Part shown: positions 10,324-20,601 of the stretch, one piece after another
How the letters are laid out: each line of letters opens with the position of its first letter
Position numbering within the stretch: position 1 is the first letter of the stretch
Source: Staphylococcus equorum
GTDB lineage: Bacteria > Bacillota > Bacilli > Staphylococcales > Staphylococcaceae
Length of the DNA: 64,000 bases
Direction: 5' to 3'
Assembly (NCBI RefSeq): GCF_029531845.1
Contig: NZ_JAMBPV010000004.1
Coordinates: 1-64,000, forward strand
Notes under the pieces: generated by a model
Told to the model about the DNA's origin: nothing
Seen by the model: only the letters and a program-made list of their open reading frames with translations
Databases searched by the model: none
Translations under genes and position numbers: made by a program

Positions 10324-10987
10324 GTGTATTCAATGTTATCATACGTTTGCTGAACCGTTTAATGCTTACACGTTTTATAAAAAGGCATCTAAATTATGTG
10401 AATCATGCATAGAACAATGGGCTGATATCAATATTAAACCGCTCAATCGGTGTGTCAGGTGTCTAAAAAGCTTAGCCGATAATGAGGAAAATTGTTTAGA
10501 CTGTCTATTTTTAGCTTCAAAATATAACTTAATGCATCAGTTATATTGCCAATACCAATATAAAGGTATGATGAAAACACTTATTCATCAATATAAATTT
10601 AAGAAAGATGTTGCGATTTGTGAAATATTAGCATCACAGCTTCAGTTTCCTAAAATATCGTATGATTATATTGTGCCTATACCATCTCCGGTAGTTAGAG
10701 ATAAGGAGCGAACGTTTAACCCTGTGATGACCGTGTTAGATAAAATGGGCGTGCAGTATGAGTCCGTACTATGTACACGCGTCCGACCAAAGCAATCACT
10801 TTTAGGTAAACAATTGCGCGCGCAATCAAAAAATCCATTTGAAATTGTAAAAAATATAGACTTAGAAAATAAAAATATATTGCTTGTAGATGACATTTAT
10901 ACTACAGGCTTAACGGTTCATAATGCCGCAGAATTGCTTTTTGTTAGAAAAATCAGAAAATTCGATGTGTTTACGTTTGCACGGTAG
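10316..10987 (+). CDS. comFC: Competence protein ComFC (phosphoribosyltransferase fold)
   Basis: The 223-residue product has N-terminal paired cysteines (CIQCYH, CESC, CVRC, CLDC) expected to bind zinc, and a C-terminal phosphoribosyltransferase domain with the PRPP loop ILLVDDIYTTGLT near residue 190. ComFC works with ComFA in DNA uptake. Its ATG lies inside the end of comFA, indicating translational coupling. Confidence 0.9.
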   Translation: MARCIQCYHTFAEPFNAYTFYKKASKLCESCIEQWADINIKPLNRCVRCLKSLADNEENCLDCLFLASKYNLMHQLYCQYQYKGMMKTLIHQYKFKKDVAICEILASQLQFPKISYDYIVPIPSPVVRDKERTFNPVMTVLDKMGVQYESVLCTRVRPKQSLLGKQLRAQSKNPFEIVKNIDLENKNILLVDDIYTTGLTVHNAAELLFVRKIRKFDVFTFAR

Positions 10988-11001
10988 TAGAAACGTGGTA
11001 T
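10975..11001 (+). promoter_or_regulatory. Candidate sigma-B promoter of hpf
   Basis: GTTTGC, 15 bases, then TGGTAT resembles the sigma-B consensus GTTTAA-N12-15-GGGTAT and ends 53 bp before the hpf ATG. Reports of sigma-B-dependent hpf transcription in S. aureus support it. A TATAAT at 11002-11007 leaves a sigma-A alternative. Confidence 0.42.
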
Positions 11002-11053
11002 TATAATAGTAAGCAATATTACCAATATAGAGGTTTTAAAGGAGTCGATTATT

Positions 11054-11620
11054 ATGATCAGATTTGAAATTCACGGGGAGAACCTCACTATTACTGATGC
11101 GATTCGCAACTATATTGAGGAGAAAATTGGTAAATTAGAAAGATATTTTAACGATGTGCCAAATGCAATCGCACACGTTAAAGTAAAAACGTATCAAAAT
11201 TCAGCAGCAAAAATCGAAGTAACTATTCCATTGAAAAACGTTACTTTAAGAGCTGAAGAACGACACGATGATTTATACGCAGGTATTGATTTAATTAACG
11301 GTAAACTTGAAAGACAAGTTAGAAAATACAAAACGCGTGTAAATCGCAAAAATCGAAATCGTGGAGAGCAAGAAGCATTTGCATCATTACCACAAGAAAG
11401 TGAAGCAGAAGAGATTCAAAATGATGACAATGAAAGTGATATCGAAATTATTCGTTCAAAAAATTTCAGTTTGAAACCTATGGATTCAGAAGAAGCAGTA
11501 TTACAAATGGATTTATTAGGACATGATTTCTTTATTTTCACAGATCGTGAAACTGATGGTACGAGTATTGTTTATAAAAGAAGAGATGGAAAATATGGTT
11601 TAATTGAAACAACTGAATAA
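11054..11620 (+). CDS. hpf: Long ribosome hibernation-promoting factor
   Basis: Binds 30S subunits and dimerises 70S ribosomes into inactive 100S particles in stationary phase or stress. The 188-residue product is the long form: an N-terminal ribosome-binding domain (about residues 1-100), an acidic linker, and a C-terminal dimerisation domain from about residue 130 ([31 protein letters not shown]). AAAGGAGTCG precedes the ATG. It sits between comFC and secA as in other staphylococci. Confidence 0.95.
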   Translation: MIRFEIHGENLTITDAIRNYIEEKIGKLERYFNDVPNAIAHVKVKTYQNSAAKIEVTIPLKNVTLRAEERHDDLYAGIDLINGKLERQVRKYKTRVNRKNRNRGEQEAFASLPQESEAEEIQNDDNESDIEIIRSKNFSLKPMDSEEAVLQMDLLGHDFFIFTDRETDGTSIVYKRRDGKYGLIETTE

Positions 11621-11655
11621 TTTGTTTTAATTAAGTCCAATATTAAACTAACCGT

Positions 11656-11696
11656 AGCGTTCATGATTGAGTTAAATCATGGACGCTCATTTTTTG
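11656..11696 (+). terminator. Terminator of hpf
   Basis: 13-bp stem AGCGTTCATGATT with AATCATGGACGCT (one G-U), then CATTTTTTG. Confidence 0.88.
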
Positions 11697-11918
11697 TTGT
11701 GTTACTATGAAATAATTTGAAAGTTAGGTAAGATTTTGTGTATATTTTTATTGGATAAGAAATAAAATAAAAAAGTGAAAACTATTAATAAATATAAAAC
11801 AGCATTAACAAGCGAGAAAACTGTTTAAATGGGAAGTTAATAAGTGTAAATTTAAGCTTATAAATGATATCATAAATTGTTGTAAGCGAAGAGTTAAAAA
11901 GCTAAAGGAGCGAACAAA

Positions 11919-14450
11919 ATGGGTTTTTTATCAAAGATTGCAGATGGCAATAAAAAAGAAATAAAACGCCTTGGTAAATTAGCCGACAAAGTCCTTGCGT
12001 TAGAAGAGGATACGTCGATATTAACTGATGAAGAAATTAGAGAGAAAACAAAAGCATTTCAAAAACAATTACAAGCAGAAGAAGATATTAAAAAACAATA
12101 TAAAATGCTCGATGATATTTTGCCAGAAGCCTTTGCGCTCGTAAGAGAAGGTTCAAAACGTGTGTTCAATATGGTGCCATATAAAGTTCAGGTTATGGGT
12201 GGTATTGCAATTCATGGTGGCGATATTTCTGAAATGAGAACCGGTGAAGGTAAAACATTAACTGCGACAATGCCAGTTTATTTAAACGCATTGTTAGGTC
12301 GTGGCGTACATGTTATTACAGTTAACGAATATTTATCTAGTACTCAAAGTGAAGAAATGGCAGAACTATATGAATTCCTTGGATTATCAGTAGGGTTAAA
12401 CGTCAACAGTATGACAACAAATGAGAAGAGAGAAGCATACGCAAGTGATATTACGTACAGTACGAACAATGAGTTAGGCTTCGATTATTTACGTGATAAT
12501 ATGGTGAACTACGCAGAAGAACGCGTTATGAGACCACTAAACTTTGCCATCATTGATGAAGTTGACTCAATTTTAATTGATGAAGCGCGAACGCCACTGA
12601 TTATTTCAGGTGAAGCTGAGAAATCAACTTCACTTTATACACAAGCAAATGTCTTTGCTAAAATGTTGAAAAATGAAGACGACTATAACTACGATGAAAA
12701 AACAAAAGCTGTTCAATTAACAGAACAAGGTATTGATAAAGCAGAACGCATGTTTAAGATTGATAATTTATACGACGTTAATAATGTTGATATTATTAGT
12801 CATATTAATACTGCATTACGCGCACATGTAACATTGCAAAGAGATGTGGATTACATGGTGAATAATGGTGAAGTATTAATCGTTGACCAATTTACCGGTC
12901 GTACAATGCCAGGACGCCGCTTTTCAGAAGGGTTACACCAAGCTATAGAAGCGAAAGAAGGCGTGAAGATTCAAAACGAATCTAAAACAATGGCTTCTAT
13001 TACATTCCAGAACTATTTCAGAATGTACAACAAACTTTCTGGTATGACAGGTACAGCTAAGACGGAAGAAGAAGAGTTCAGAAATATTTATAACATGACT
13101 GTAACTCAAATTCCTACTAATAAACCGGTACAACGTAAGGATAAACCAGACTTAATATACATTAGTCAAAAAGGTAAATTTGATGCAGTTGTGGACGACG
13201 TTATTGAAAAACATAAACTTGGACAACCCGTACTATTAGGTACAGTCGCAGTTGAAACCAGTGAATATATATCCAACTTATTGAAGAAACATGGCGTACG
13301 TCATGACATTTTAAATGCTAAAAATCATGAACGTGAAGCAGATATAGTCGCTGGTGCTGGTCAACGTGGTGCCGTTACTATCGCTACTAACATGGCAGGT
13401 AGAGGTACAGATATCAAGCTTGGCGAAGGCGTTGAAGAAATCGGTGGCCTTGCAGTGATTGGTACAGAGCGACATGAATCACGTCGTATTGATGACCAAT
13501 TACGTGGTCGTGCAGGACGACAAGGTGATAAGGGGGATAGTCGTTTCTACTTATCCCTACAGGATGAATTAATGGTTCGTTTCGGATCAGAACGTTTACA
13601 AAGTATGATGAATCGCTTAGGTATGGATGATTCTACACCAATAGAATCTAAAATGGTTTCTCGTGCCGTTGAATCTGCTCAAAAACGTGTAGAAGGTAAT
13701 AACTTTGATGCACGTAAACGTGTACTTGAATATGATGATGTATTACGTAAACAACGTGAAATTATATATGGTGAACGTAACCGTATTATTGATAATGATG
13801 AAAGTGGAGATTTAGTAAATGAAATGCTCCATTCTACATTAGATAGAAGCGTTTATTATTATATTAATGAAGACGAAGAAGACTTGGATTACGAGCCATT
13901 CATCAACTATATTGATGATGTATTCTTAAATGAAGGTGACTTAAAACTAGAAGATATCAAAGGTAAGGATCAAGAGGATATCATTGATATTGTTTGGTCA
14001 AAAGTTGAAGTTGCTTTAAAAGATCAAAAAGAGAAAATTGGTACGCAATTTGATGAGTTCGAACGTATGATTTTACTTCGTTCAATCGATTTACACTGGA
14101 CAGATCATATAGATACAATGGACCAATTACGTCAAGGTATCCACTTGCGTTCTTATGGCCAGCAAAATCCATTACGTGATTATCAAAATGAAGGACATCA
14201 ACTTTTCGACACAATGATGCAAAATATCGAAGAAGATGTCAGCAAATATATCTTGAAATCAGTTGTTACGGTTGAAGATGACTTAGAACGTGATAAAGCA
14301 ACAGATTTCGGTAAAGCGGAACACGTATCTGCAGAAGATGGTAAAGAAAAAGCTAAAGCATCACCTTATGTTAAGGATGATCACATCGGTAGAAATGATC
14401 CTTGCCCTTGTGGTAGTGGAAAGAAATATAAAAACTGCCATGGTGCGTAA
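11919..14450 (+). CDS. secA: Preprotein translocase ATPase SecA
   Basis: Motor ATPase that drives proteins through SecYEG. The 843-residue product shows Walker [11 protein letters not shown] near residue 105, [15 protein letters not shown] near 210, the second nucleotide-binding region NMAGRGTDI near 495, and a C-terminal zinc motif [14 protein letters not shown] that in this family binds SecB or ribosomes. AAAGGAGCG lies before the ATG. Length and motifs correspond to the housekeeping SecA1, not the accessory SecA2. Confidence 0.98.
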   Translation: MGFLSKIADGNKKEIKRLGKLADKVLALEEDTSILTDEEIREKTKAFQKQLQAEEDIKKQYKMLDDILPEAFALVREGSKRVFNMVPYKVQVMGGIAIHGGDISEMRTGEGKTLTATMPVYLNALLGRGVHVITVNEYLSSTQSEEMAELYEFLGLSVGLNVNSMTTNEKREAYASDITYSTNNELGFDYLRDNMVNYAEERVMRPLNFAIIDEVDSILIDEARTPLIISGEAEKSTSLYTQANVFAKMLKNEDDYNYDEKTKAVQLTEQGIDKAERMFKIDNLYDVNNVDIISHINTALRAHVTLQRDVDYMVNNGEVLIVDQFTGRTMPGRRFSEGLHQAIEAKEGVKIQNESKTMASITFQNYFRMYNKLSGMTGTAKTEEEEFRNIYNMTVTQIPTNKPVQRKDKPDLIYISQKGKFDAVVDDVIEKHKLGQPVLLGTVAVETSEYISNLLKKHGVRHDILNAKNHEREADIVAGAGQRGAVTIATNMAGRGTDIKLGEGVEEIGGLAVIGTERHESRRIDDQLRGRAGRQGDKGDSRFYLSLQDELMVRFGSERLQSMMNRLGMDDSTPIESKMVSRAVESAQKRVEGNNFDARKRVLEYDDVLRKQREIIYGERNRIIDNDESGDLVNEMLHSTLDRSVYYYINEDEEDLDYEPFINYIDDVFLNEGDLKLEDIKGKDQEDIIDIVWSKVEVALKDQKEKIGTQFDEFERMILLRSIDLHWTDHIDTMDQLRQGIHLRSYGQQNPLRDYQNEGHQLFDTMMQNIEEDVSKYILKSVVTVEDDLERDKATDFGKAEHVSAEDGKEKAKASPYVKDDHIGRNDPCPCGSGKKYKNCHGA

Positions 14451-14468
14451 TTCATAAGTGATGTTAAT

Positions 14469-14514
14469 AAAACCGGAAGCCTTGATAAACAGCTTATCAA
14501 CTTCCGGTTTTTAT
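14469..14514 (+). terminator. Terminator of secA
   Basis: AAAACCGGAAG pairs with CTTCCGGTTTT, with an inner TTGATAA/TTATCAA stem, followed by a T-run. Confidence 0.92.
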
Positions 14515-14669
14515 TTATTAAAATTAAGTTTAGCGTGTTTTGATAAACAAAAAACAGTGGTAGAGTTGTAATTAAGCTTCAAACTTTTGTAGAATAGATA
14601 TATTGAACAAAATAACATAACTTAAAAGTAGTAGTATTTCAATCGTACGATAACAGGAGAGATGCATTG

Positions 14670-15786
14670 ATGGAACTATCAGAAATTAAACGTAATATAG
14701 ATTATTACAATGAAAAATTAGAGCAGCTTAGGGGGTCTCTTTGACTTAGAAGAAAAAGAGACAAATATTCAGGAATACGAAGAAATGATGACTGACCCTA
14801 CTTTTTGGGACGATCAGGATAAAGCACAGGAAATTATTGATAAGAATAATGCTTTAAAAACGATCGTAAATGCCTGTCGAGGGTTAGAGTCTGAAATAGA
14901 AGACATGGAGACAACAAGAGAATTATTATTAGACGACGATGATGAAGATATGAAGGCGGATTTAGAACAGAACGTAATGAATTTTAAAGAAAATATAGAT
15001 AAGTTTGAATTACAATTATTACTTGATGGTCCATACGATGCGAACCATGCCATTATGGAGCTACATCCTGGAGCAGGCGGTACGGAATCGCAAGATTGGA
15101 CGAATATGCTTTTAAGAATGTACCAACGTTATTGCGAACAAAAAGGGTTTAAAGTTGAAATTGCAGACTATCTACCTGGTGATGAAGCGGGCGTTAAAAG
15201 CGTCACATTAATGGTTAAAGGCCATAATGCCTATGGTTATTTGAAAGCTGAAAAAGGCGTACATCGACTTGTTCGTATTTCGCCATTTGATTCATCAGGA
15301 CGTAGACATACATCATTCGCTTCTTGTGATGTTATACCACAATTTAATAATACAGAAATTGAAATCGACATAAATCCAGATGATATTAATGTTGATACAT
15401 TTAGAGCGTCTGGCGCAGGTGGGCAGCATATTAATAAAACAGAATCAGCAATTAGAATCACCCATCATCCTACAGGTATTGTAGTAAACAACCAAAATGA
15501 GCGTTCTCAAATTAAAAACAGAGAAGCTGCAATGAAAACATTGAAAGCTAAGTTATATCAATTGAAAATTGAAGAACAAGAGCAGGAAATGGCAGAAATT
15601 CGTGGTGAACAAAAAGAAATTGGCTGGGGAAGCCAAATAAGATCTTATGTTTTCCATCCTTATGCAATGGTTAAAGATCATAGAACAAATGAAGAATCAG
15701 GTAAGGTGGATGCAGTTATGGATGGAGATATAAGTCCATTTATAGAAGCATACTTACGTAGTCAAATGGATCATTCAAAAAGTTAA
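14670..15786 (+). CDS. prfB: Peptide chain release factor 2, made by programmed +1 frameshift
   Basis: RF2 ends translation at UGA and UAA. The gene starts at ATG 14670 behind AGGAGA; after 24 codons it meets TGA at 14742-14744, and the remaining 347 codons lie in the +1 frame from GAC 14743. The total is 371 residues. The catalytic GGQ occurs in [14 protein letters not shown], and the frame-2 part begins [17 protein letters not shown] reading that begins at ATG 14785 would lose the N-terminal helical domain. The autoregulatory logic is known: low RF2 lets the ribosome slip past UGA. Confidence 0.96.
14730..14745 (+). promoter_or_regulatory. prfB programmed +1 frameshift site
   Basis: An internal Shine-Dalgarno-like AGGGGG (14730-14735) stands three bases before CTT TGA C (14739-14745), the classical slippery codon, in-frame stop and following C of bacterial prfB. 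Confidence 0.96.
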
Positions 15787-15801
15787 GCAAATGATAATAA
15801 G

Positions 15802-15850
15802 AGACCTCATCATTAGTATTTAAACTAGTGATGAGATCTTTTTTATTTTT
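15802..15850 (+). terminator. Terminator of prfB
   Basis: AGACCTCATCATTAGT pairs with ACTAGTGATGAGATCT (one mismatch, one G-U), followed by TTTTTTATTTTTT. Confidence 0.88.
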
Positions 15851-16099
15851 TGAAAATGAATAAAAATATATGTAAAATGCAATTTTAAATATTACATGTT
15901 AAATATAGCTGATGTGTGTGTATAGTCTTGAAAGGTTATAATATCAAGGGTTTAAATGCTGTTTTAGTTAATTGAACTGACCCATAATCAGGCTCAATTG
16001 TCTATTGCATTACAGTATAATAACAATCGCAAAAGAGGAAAAAATTTATGCTATATTATGATTGATTAAAATTCAAGACAGTAAAGGGTTGAACATGTA

Positions 16100-16999
16100 A
16101 TGAAGAAAGGATTAACATTTTCTGTAACATCGGCAGCATTGTTTTTTGGTTTTAATGGTATTGCATCAGCAGACCAAATTCACACAGTAAAAGAAGATGC
16201 TAAATTATCTGATATAGCGCAAGCATTCGCCACAACAACAAATGAAATTCAGTCACTAAATCAATTGAATAATAGAGTAACTGTACAAGCAGGAGAACAA
16301 TTAGTTCTTCCAGATAAAGATATAGTAGAAATAAAGCAAGGAGATACGATTTTAAATATTGCTGAAAAATATCAGCTTAATTTGGATCAAATTTATCAAT
16401 TAAACCCAAATCTAGGAGAAGTAATTTATCCTGGTCAATTAGTGGCAGTATCTGACAAAGGTTCAGCACATTTAAACAACCAGCTTCAAAATAGCCTTAA
16501 TGAACAACCAGCGCAGAATGAAAGAAGAGAAGGTAATGATGTGCCAGTAACATCAAACATCCTGGCACCAATGACACAACAGACTTGGGAATACGTAGAA
16601 AAAGAATCAGCAAATAATCAAAATGAAAGTACACAAATGTATTCTCATCATTATAAACCGACACAAGTAGCTTCAAATGGAAGTAATTATTATAATTGGG
16701 GACAATGCACATATTATGCATTTGACCGCCGTCAACAATTAGGAAAATCAGTAAGTAACCTTTGGGGTAACGCGAATAATTGGGCTTCGGCAGCAAGTAA
16801 TAATGGCTACAAAGTTGACCGTACACCGGAAGTGGGCGCAATTTTCCAAAGTAATGCGGGTAACTATGGCCATGTAGGTGTTGTAGAACGTAAAAATCCA
16901 GATGGCTCAATTGTAGTATCAGAAATGAATTGGCAAGGTGTAGGACAAAAATCTTATAGAACGATTCACAACACTGGCCAATATAATTATATTCATTAG
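16100..16999 (+). CDS. Secreted LysM-CHAP peptidoglycan hydrolase (SsaA/Sle1-like)
   Basis: The 299-residue product has a signal peptide (MKKGLTFSVTSAALFFGF, cleavage likely after IASA near residue 24), two LysM wall-binding repeats (about 27-71 and 75-118), a polar linker, and a C-terminal CHAP domain from about residue 195. The CHAP catalytic cysteine is in WGQCTYYAF and the histidine in YGHVGVVE, followed by VVSEMNW. Such enzymes cut peptidoglycan as amidases or endopeptidases in daughter-cell separation. The S. aureus locus after prfB has the same kind of gene. WalKR control is common for the family, but I saw no site. Confidence 0.9.
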   Translation: MKKGLTFSVTSAALFFGFNGIASADQIHTVKEDAKLSDIAQAFATTTNEIQSLNQLNNRVTVQAGEQLVLPDKDIVEIKQGDTILNIAEKYQLNLDQIYQLNPNLGEVIYPGQLVAVSDKGSAHLNNQLQNSLNEQPAQNERREGNDVPVTSNILAPMTQQTWEYVEKESANNQNESTQMYSHHYKPTQVASNGSNYYNWGQCTYYAFDRRQQLGKSVSNLWGNANNWASAASNNGYKVDRTPEVGAIFQSNAGNYGHVGVVERKNPDGSIVVSEMNWQGVGQKSYRTIHNTGQYNYIH

Positions 17000-17110
17000 T
17001 AAATCATATGCTTGATATATTACCCTCAATATCATCTCAATACGTGAAGAAAAGGTGCTTAATTGTGTGTTTAGGGATAGATTTTGATTAGTATAATGAT
17101 GGTACACCAT

Positions 17111-17150
17111 AGAACCACTCCAGCATGTTTTGGAGTGGTTCTAAGTTTCT
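17111..17150 (+). terminator. Terminator-like hairpin after the LysM-CHAP gene
   Basis: 12-bp perfect stem AGAACCACTCCA with TGGAGTGGTTCT; the T-tract is poor (AAGTTTCT). Confidence 0.65.
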
Positions 17151-17411
17151 AACTTGTCGTAGTTAAATAATGTCATTTATAAGGTAATGTGATAGATATA
17201 TATATATATAATTTTGCTAATAAAATTTCGTAATATGAGCCCAGCTAACTACTGCCAAAATAATAACAGAGGCTGAGGTATGAATTTATGTCCAAGACTC
17301 CTCATAAATTCAATTATTTAAATTCAATTACATTGATAAGACATTTTGATTGTTGAATGATATTATAAAATTAAGTATAATCATTCATTAAACAAACTAG
17401 GAGGCGATGTC
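17151..17411. other. Intergenic region with a dispersed-type hairpin
   Basis: Holds the inverted repeat TGAATTTATG (17281-17290) and CATAAATTCA (17303-17312) in the context GAGGCTGAG...GTCCAAGAC, which resembles the short hairpin repeats scattered between staphylococcal genes. No gene is visible. Confidence 0.5.
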
Positions 17412-18053
17412 ATGGGAGTACATCAATATTTTAAACGCTTGTCTGATTTAGAAAAATTAATTAGATTGCCGGGAAAATTTAAATACTTTGAGCATAATGT
17501 CGCTGCGCATTCATTTAAGGTGACAAAAATTGCACAATATTTGGCTACAGTAGAGGAATACCATGGTAATGAAGTAGATTGGAAGAGTTTATATGAAAAA
17601 TCGTTAAATCACGATTTTGCTGAAATTTTTACCGGTGACATTAAAACACCAGTTAAATATGCAAGTGGTGAATTAAAAAAACTCTTCTCACAAGTCGAGG
17701 AAGAAATGGTAGACCATTTTATAAATGAAGAAATTCCAGAAGCTTATCAAGATATATATCGAGAAAGACTTCAAGAAGGTAAAGATGATTCATTAGAAGG
17801 TCAAATACTTTCTGTAGCTGACAAAATAGATTTATTATATGAAACGTTTGGGGAAATACAAAAGCGTAACCCTGAACAATTATTTTTTGAAATATATGAG
17901 ATGTCCTTAGAAACGATTATGCAATTTGATCACCTAAGTTCAGTACAAGATTTTATAGATAATATTATTCCAGAAATGTTGACGGAAAAATTCATTCCAA
18001 GATCAGAATTACGTGAAACAACAATGGCTATTTTAAATAATAGGAATGGGTGA
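17412..18053 (+). CDS. HD-domain phosphohydrolase, YfbR-like
   Basis: The 213-residue product carries HD-superfamily metal-ligand motifs: HNVAAHSFKV near residue 30 and NHDFAEIFTGDIKTPVKY near residue 68, with a later DKIDLLYE aspartate. This pattern matches the YfbR 5'-deoxynucleotidase group; the substrate here is inferred. GAGGCGATG overlaps the start. csbA begins 5 bp after it, so the two are probably co-transcribed. Confidence 0.8.
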   Translation: MGVHQYFKRLSDLEKLIRLPGKFKYFEHNVAAHSFKVTKIAQYLATVEEYHGNEVDWKSLYEKSLNHDFAEIFTGDIKTPVKYASGELKKLFSQVEEEMVDHFINEEIPEAYQDIYRERLQEGKDDSLEGQILSVADKIDLLYETFGEIQKRNPEQLFFEIYEMSLETIMQFDHLSSVQDFIDNIIPEMLTEKFIPRSELRETTMAILNNRNG

Positions 18054-18058
18054 AGTGA

Positions 18059-18289
18059 ATGATTTGGTATGTGCTCGCATCCTTCTTTCCATGTATTTTC
18101 GTGGTATTTTTCAGTGTGCTAACACGAAGTAAATGGGTTGGAACGATTTTAACATTAATTATAATTGGTGCATCCGTTCAAAAAGGTTTTTTTCATAATG
18201 AATGGATCATTTTTATAGATGTCGCCTCATTGCTAGCTGGTTACCTTATTATAGATCAATTAGAATTTCATAAAAAAGAAGATGACTAA
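18059..18289 (+). CDS. csbA: CsbA-family small membrane protein
   Basis: The 76-residue product has three hydrophobic segments and a charged C-terminal tail (EFHKKEDD). csbA precedes uvrBA in both Bacillus and Staphylococcus, and in Bacillus it belongs to the sigma-B regulon; no sigma-B promoter is evident right before it here. The molecular role is unknown. Confidence 0.82.
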   Translation: MIWYVLASFFPCIFVVFFSVLTRSKWVGTILTLIIIGASVQKGFFHNEWIIFIDVASLLAGYLIIDQLEFHKKEDD

Positions 18290-18393
18290 GCAATAAGTAT
18301 TAAGCAACTTAATTGCTATAGTTAAATAAGCGTTTTATAATTGTATAACTTCAACAATATAGTTTATTTTAGGATAAACAAATACAATCTAGG

Positions 18394-18428
18394 CAAACAT
18401 GGTGACAGAACTATGTTTGTTTTTCTTT
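18394..18428 (+). terminator. Terminator after csbA
   Basis: CAAACAT (18394-18400) pairs with ATGTTTG (18413-18419), then TTTTTCTTT. Confidence 0.72.
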
Positions 18429-18448
18429 ATATAGAGTAAGATTAAAAG

Positions 18449-18489
18449 CGAACAAATGTTTGCTTTTGTATTTATATATCTGTTAAAAT
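18449..18489 (+). promoter_or_regulatory. LexA box and promoter of uvrBA
   Basis: CGAACAAATGTTTG (18449-18462) fits the Gram-positive SOS box CGAACRNRYGTTYG at every position. It overlaps the -35 element TTGCTT (18460-18465), which lies 18 bp before the -10 element TAAAAT (18484-18489). LexA bound here would block RNA polymerase. Confidence 0.88.
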
Positions 18490-18613
18490 ATGTAACGAGA
18501 ATATGAATCTGCAAACTTGATGCAGACACAGCAACAGTGGTATATACATTTTAAACATAGACACATCAGGTATGTTCGTATCGTTAGAAATTATATAGGA
18601 GGCATGTGTCATT

Positions 18614-20596
18614 ATGGAACACCATCAATTTAAATTACAATCTGATTTTACACCTCAAGGTGACCAACCAGATGCGATAAAAAAAATAGTTAAAGGCGTC
18701 AATGATGGCAAACGCCATCAAACTTTACTTGGTGCGACAGGTACGGGAAAAACTTTTACGATGAGTAATGTTATTAAACAAGTAGGAAAACCTACGCTAA
18801 TTATCGCTCATAATAAGACGTTAGCAGGGCAATTATATAGTGAGTTTAAAGAGTTCTTTCCAGAAAATAGGGTAGAATACTTCGTCAGTTATTATGATTA
18901 CTATCAACCAGAGGCTTATGTACCATCAACTGATACATTTATTGAAAAAGATGCTTCAATAAACGATGAAATTGACCAATTACGACATTCAGCGACAAGT
19001 TCACTTTTTGAAAGAGATGATGTCATTATTATTGCGAGTGTCAGTTGTATATATGGTTTAGGTAATCCAGAAGAATATAGAGATTTAGTGGTCAGTGTTC
19101 GAGCTGGTATGGAAATGGATAGAAGTGAACTTTTAAAAAAATTAGTAGATGTTCAATATTCGAGAAACGATATTGATTTTAGACGTGGTACATTTCGTGT
19201 AAGAGGGGATGTAGTGGAAATTTTCCCTGCTTCGAGAGAAGAAATGTGTATTCGTGTAGAGTTTTTTGGTGATGAAATTGATCGTATCCGTGAAGTGAAT
19301 TATTTAACGGGTGAAGTTTTAAGAGAGCGCGATCACTTTGTAATCTTCCCAGCATCCCACTTCGTAACACGTGAAGAGAAAATGAAATCTGCAATACTAA
19401 GAATTGAAAATGAATTAGAAGAACGTTTAACAGAATTACGCTCAGAAAATAAATTATTAGAGGCGCAACGATTAGAACAGCGTACGAATTATGATTTAGA
19501 AATGATGAGAGAAATGGGCTTTTGTTCTGGTATAGAAAACTACTCTGTTCATTTAACGCTAAGACCTATGGGCTCAACACCATATACGTTATTAGACTAT
19601 TTTGGCGATGATTGGCTTGTGATGGTTGATGAATCACATGTGACATTACCTCAGATTAGGGGTATGTATAATGGAGACCGTGCACGTAAACAAGTACTTG
19701 TAGACCATGGTTTCCGTTTGCCGAGTGCTTTGGATAATAGACCTTTAAAATTTGAAGAATTCGAAGAAAAAACCAATCAACTCGTTTATGTATCTGCTAC
19801 ACCAGGTCCATTCGAATTAGAACATACAGATGAAATGGTACAACAAATCATTCGTCCAACAGGTCTATTAGATCCAGAGATTGAAGTGCGACCAACCGAA
19901 AATCAAATTGACGATTTAATAAGTGAAATTCATGACCGCATTGAACGTAATGAACGTGTGCTAGTTACAACATTGACTAAAAAAATGAGTGAAGATTTAA
20001 CGACTTATTTGAAAGAAGCTGGTATTAAGGTCAATTACCTACATTCAGAAATTAAAACGTTAGAACGTATAGAAATTATTCGTGATTTACGTATGGGAAC
20101 ATATGATGTCATTGTCGGAATTAACTTATTAAGAGAGGGTATCGATATACCAGAAGTGTCTCTTGTCGTTATTCTTGATGCGGATAAAGAAGGTTTCTTA
20201 CGTTCACATAGATCACTCGTTCAAACAAGTGGCCGCGCAGCACGTAATAGTCGCGGTGAAGTTATTATGTATGGTGACAAGATTACAGATTCCATGCGTT
20301 ATGCAATTGATGAGACAGAACGACGTCGTACAATTCAAAAAGCATATAATGAAAAACATAATATTACGCCGACTACAATTAGTAAGAAAATTCATGATGT
20401 TATTAGTGCCACAGTCGAAAATGATGAAACGAATGAACAACAACAAACTGAAGTACCTAAGAAAATGACGAAAAAAGAACGCGAAAAAACAATCGCAAAT
20501 ATAGAAAAAGAAATGAAACAAGCCGCTAAAGATTTAGATTTCGAAAAAGCAACAGAGCTTAGAGATATGTTGTTTGAATTAAAAGCAGAAGGGTGA
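18614..20596 (+). CDS. uvrB: Excinuclease ABC subunit B
   Basis: Damage-verifying helicase-like subunit of nucleotide excision repair; it is loaded by UvrA and recruits UvrC. The 660-residue product has Walker [12 protein letters not shown] near residue 40, the beta-hairpin [12 protein letters not shown] near 93, helicase motif VI near 540, and a C-terminal UVR coiled coil ([21 protein letters not shown]). AGGAGGCATG precedes the ATG. The SOS box upstream predicts induction by DNA damage. uvrA follows after 5 bp. Confidence 0.98.
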   Translation: MEHHQFKLQSDFTPQGDQPDAIKKIVKGVNDGKRHQTLLGATGTGKTFTMSNVIKQVGKPTLIIAHNKTLAGQLYSEFKEFFPENRVEYFVSYYDYYQPEAYVPSTDTFIEKDASINDEIDQLRHSATSSLFERDDVIIIASVSCIYGLGNPEEYRDLVVSVRAGMEMDRSELLKKLVDVQYSRNDIDFRRGTFRVRGDVVEIFPASREEMCIRVEFFGDEIDRIREVNYLTGEVLRERDHFVIFPASHFVTREEKMKSAILRIENELEERLTELRSENKLLEAQRLEQRTNYDLEMMREMGFCSGIENYSVHLTLRPMGSTPYTLLDYFGDDWLVMVDESHVTLPQIRGMYNGDRARKQVLVDHGFRLPSALDNRPLKFEEFEEKTNQLVYVSATPGPFELEHTDEMVQQIIRPTGLLDPEIEVRPTENQIDDLISEIHDRIERNERVLVTTLTKKMSEDLTTYLKEAGIKVNYLHSEIKTLERIEIIRDLRMGTYDVIVGINLLREGIDIPEVSLVVILDADKEGFLRSHRSLVQTSGRAARNSRGEVIMYGDKITDSMRYAIDETERRRTIQKAYNEKHNITPTTISKKIHDVISATVENDETNEQQQTEVPKKMTKKEREKTIANIEKEMKQAAKDLDFEKATELRDMLFELKAEG

Positions 20597-20601
20597 CAAA
20601 T

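Noticed and set aside
14785..15786. prfB starting at ATG 14785
   Set aside because: This ignores the frameshift signal and the upstream 24 codons; the full gene starts at 14670.
16497..16910. Minus-strand ORF inside the LysM-CHAP gene
   Set aside because: Overlaps a well-supported gene in the opposite sense; composition is that of a shadow frame.
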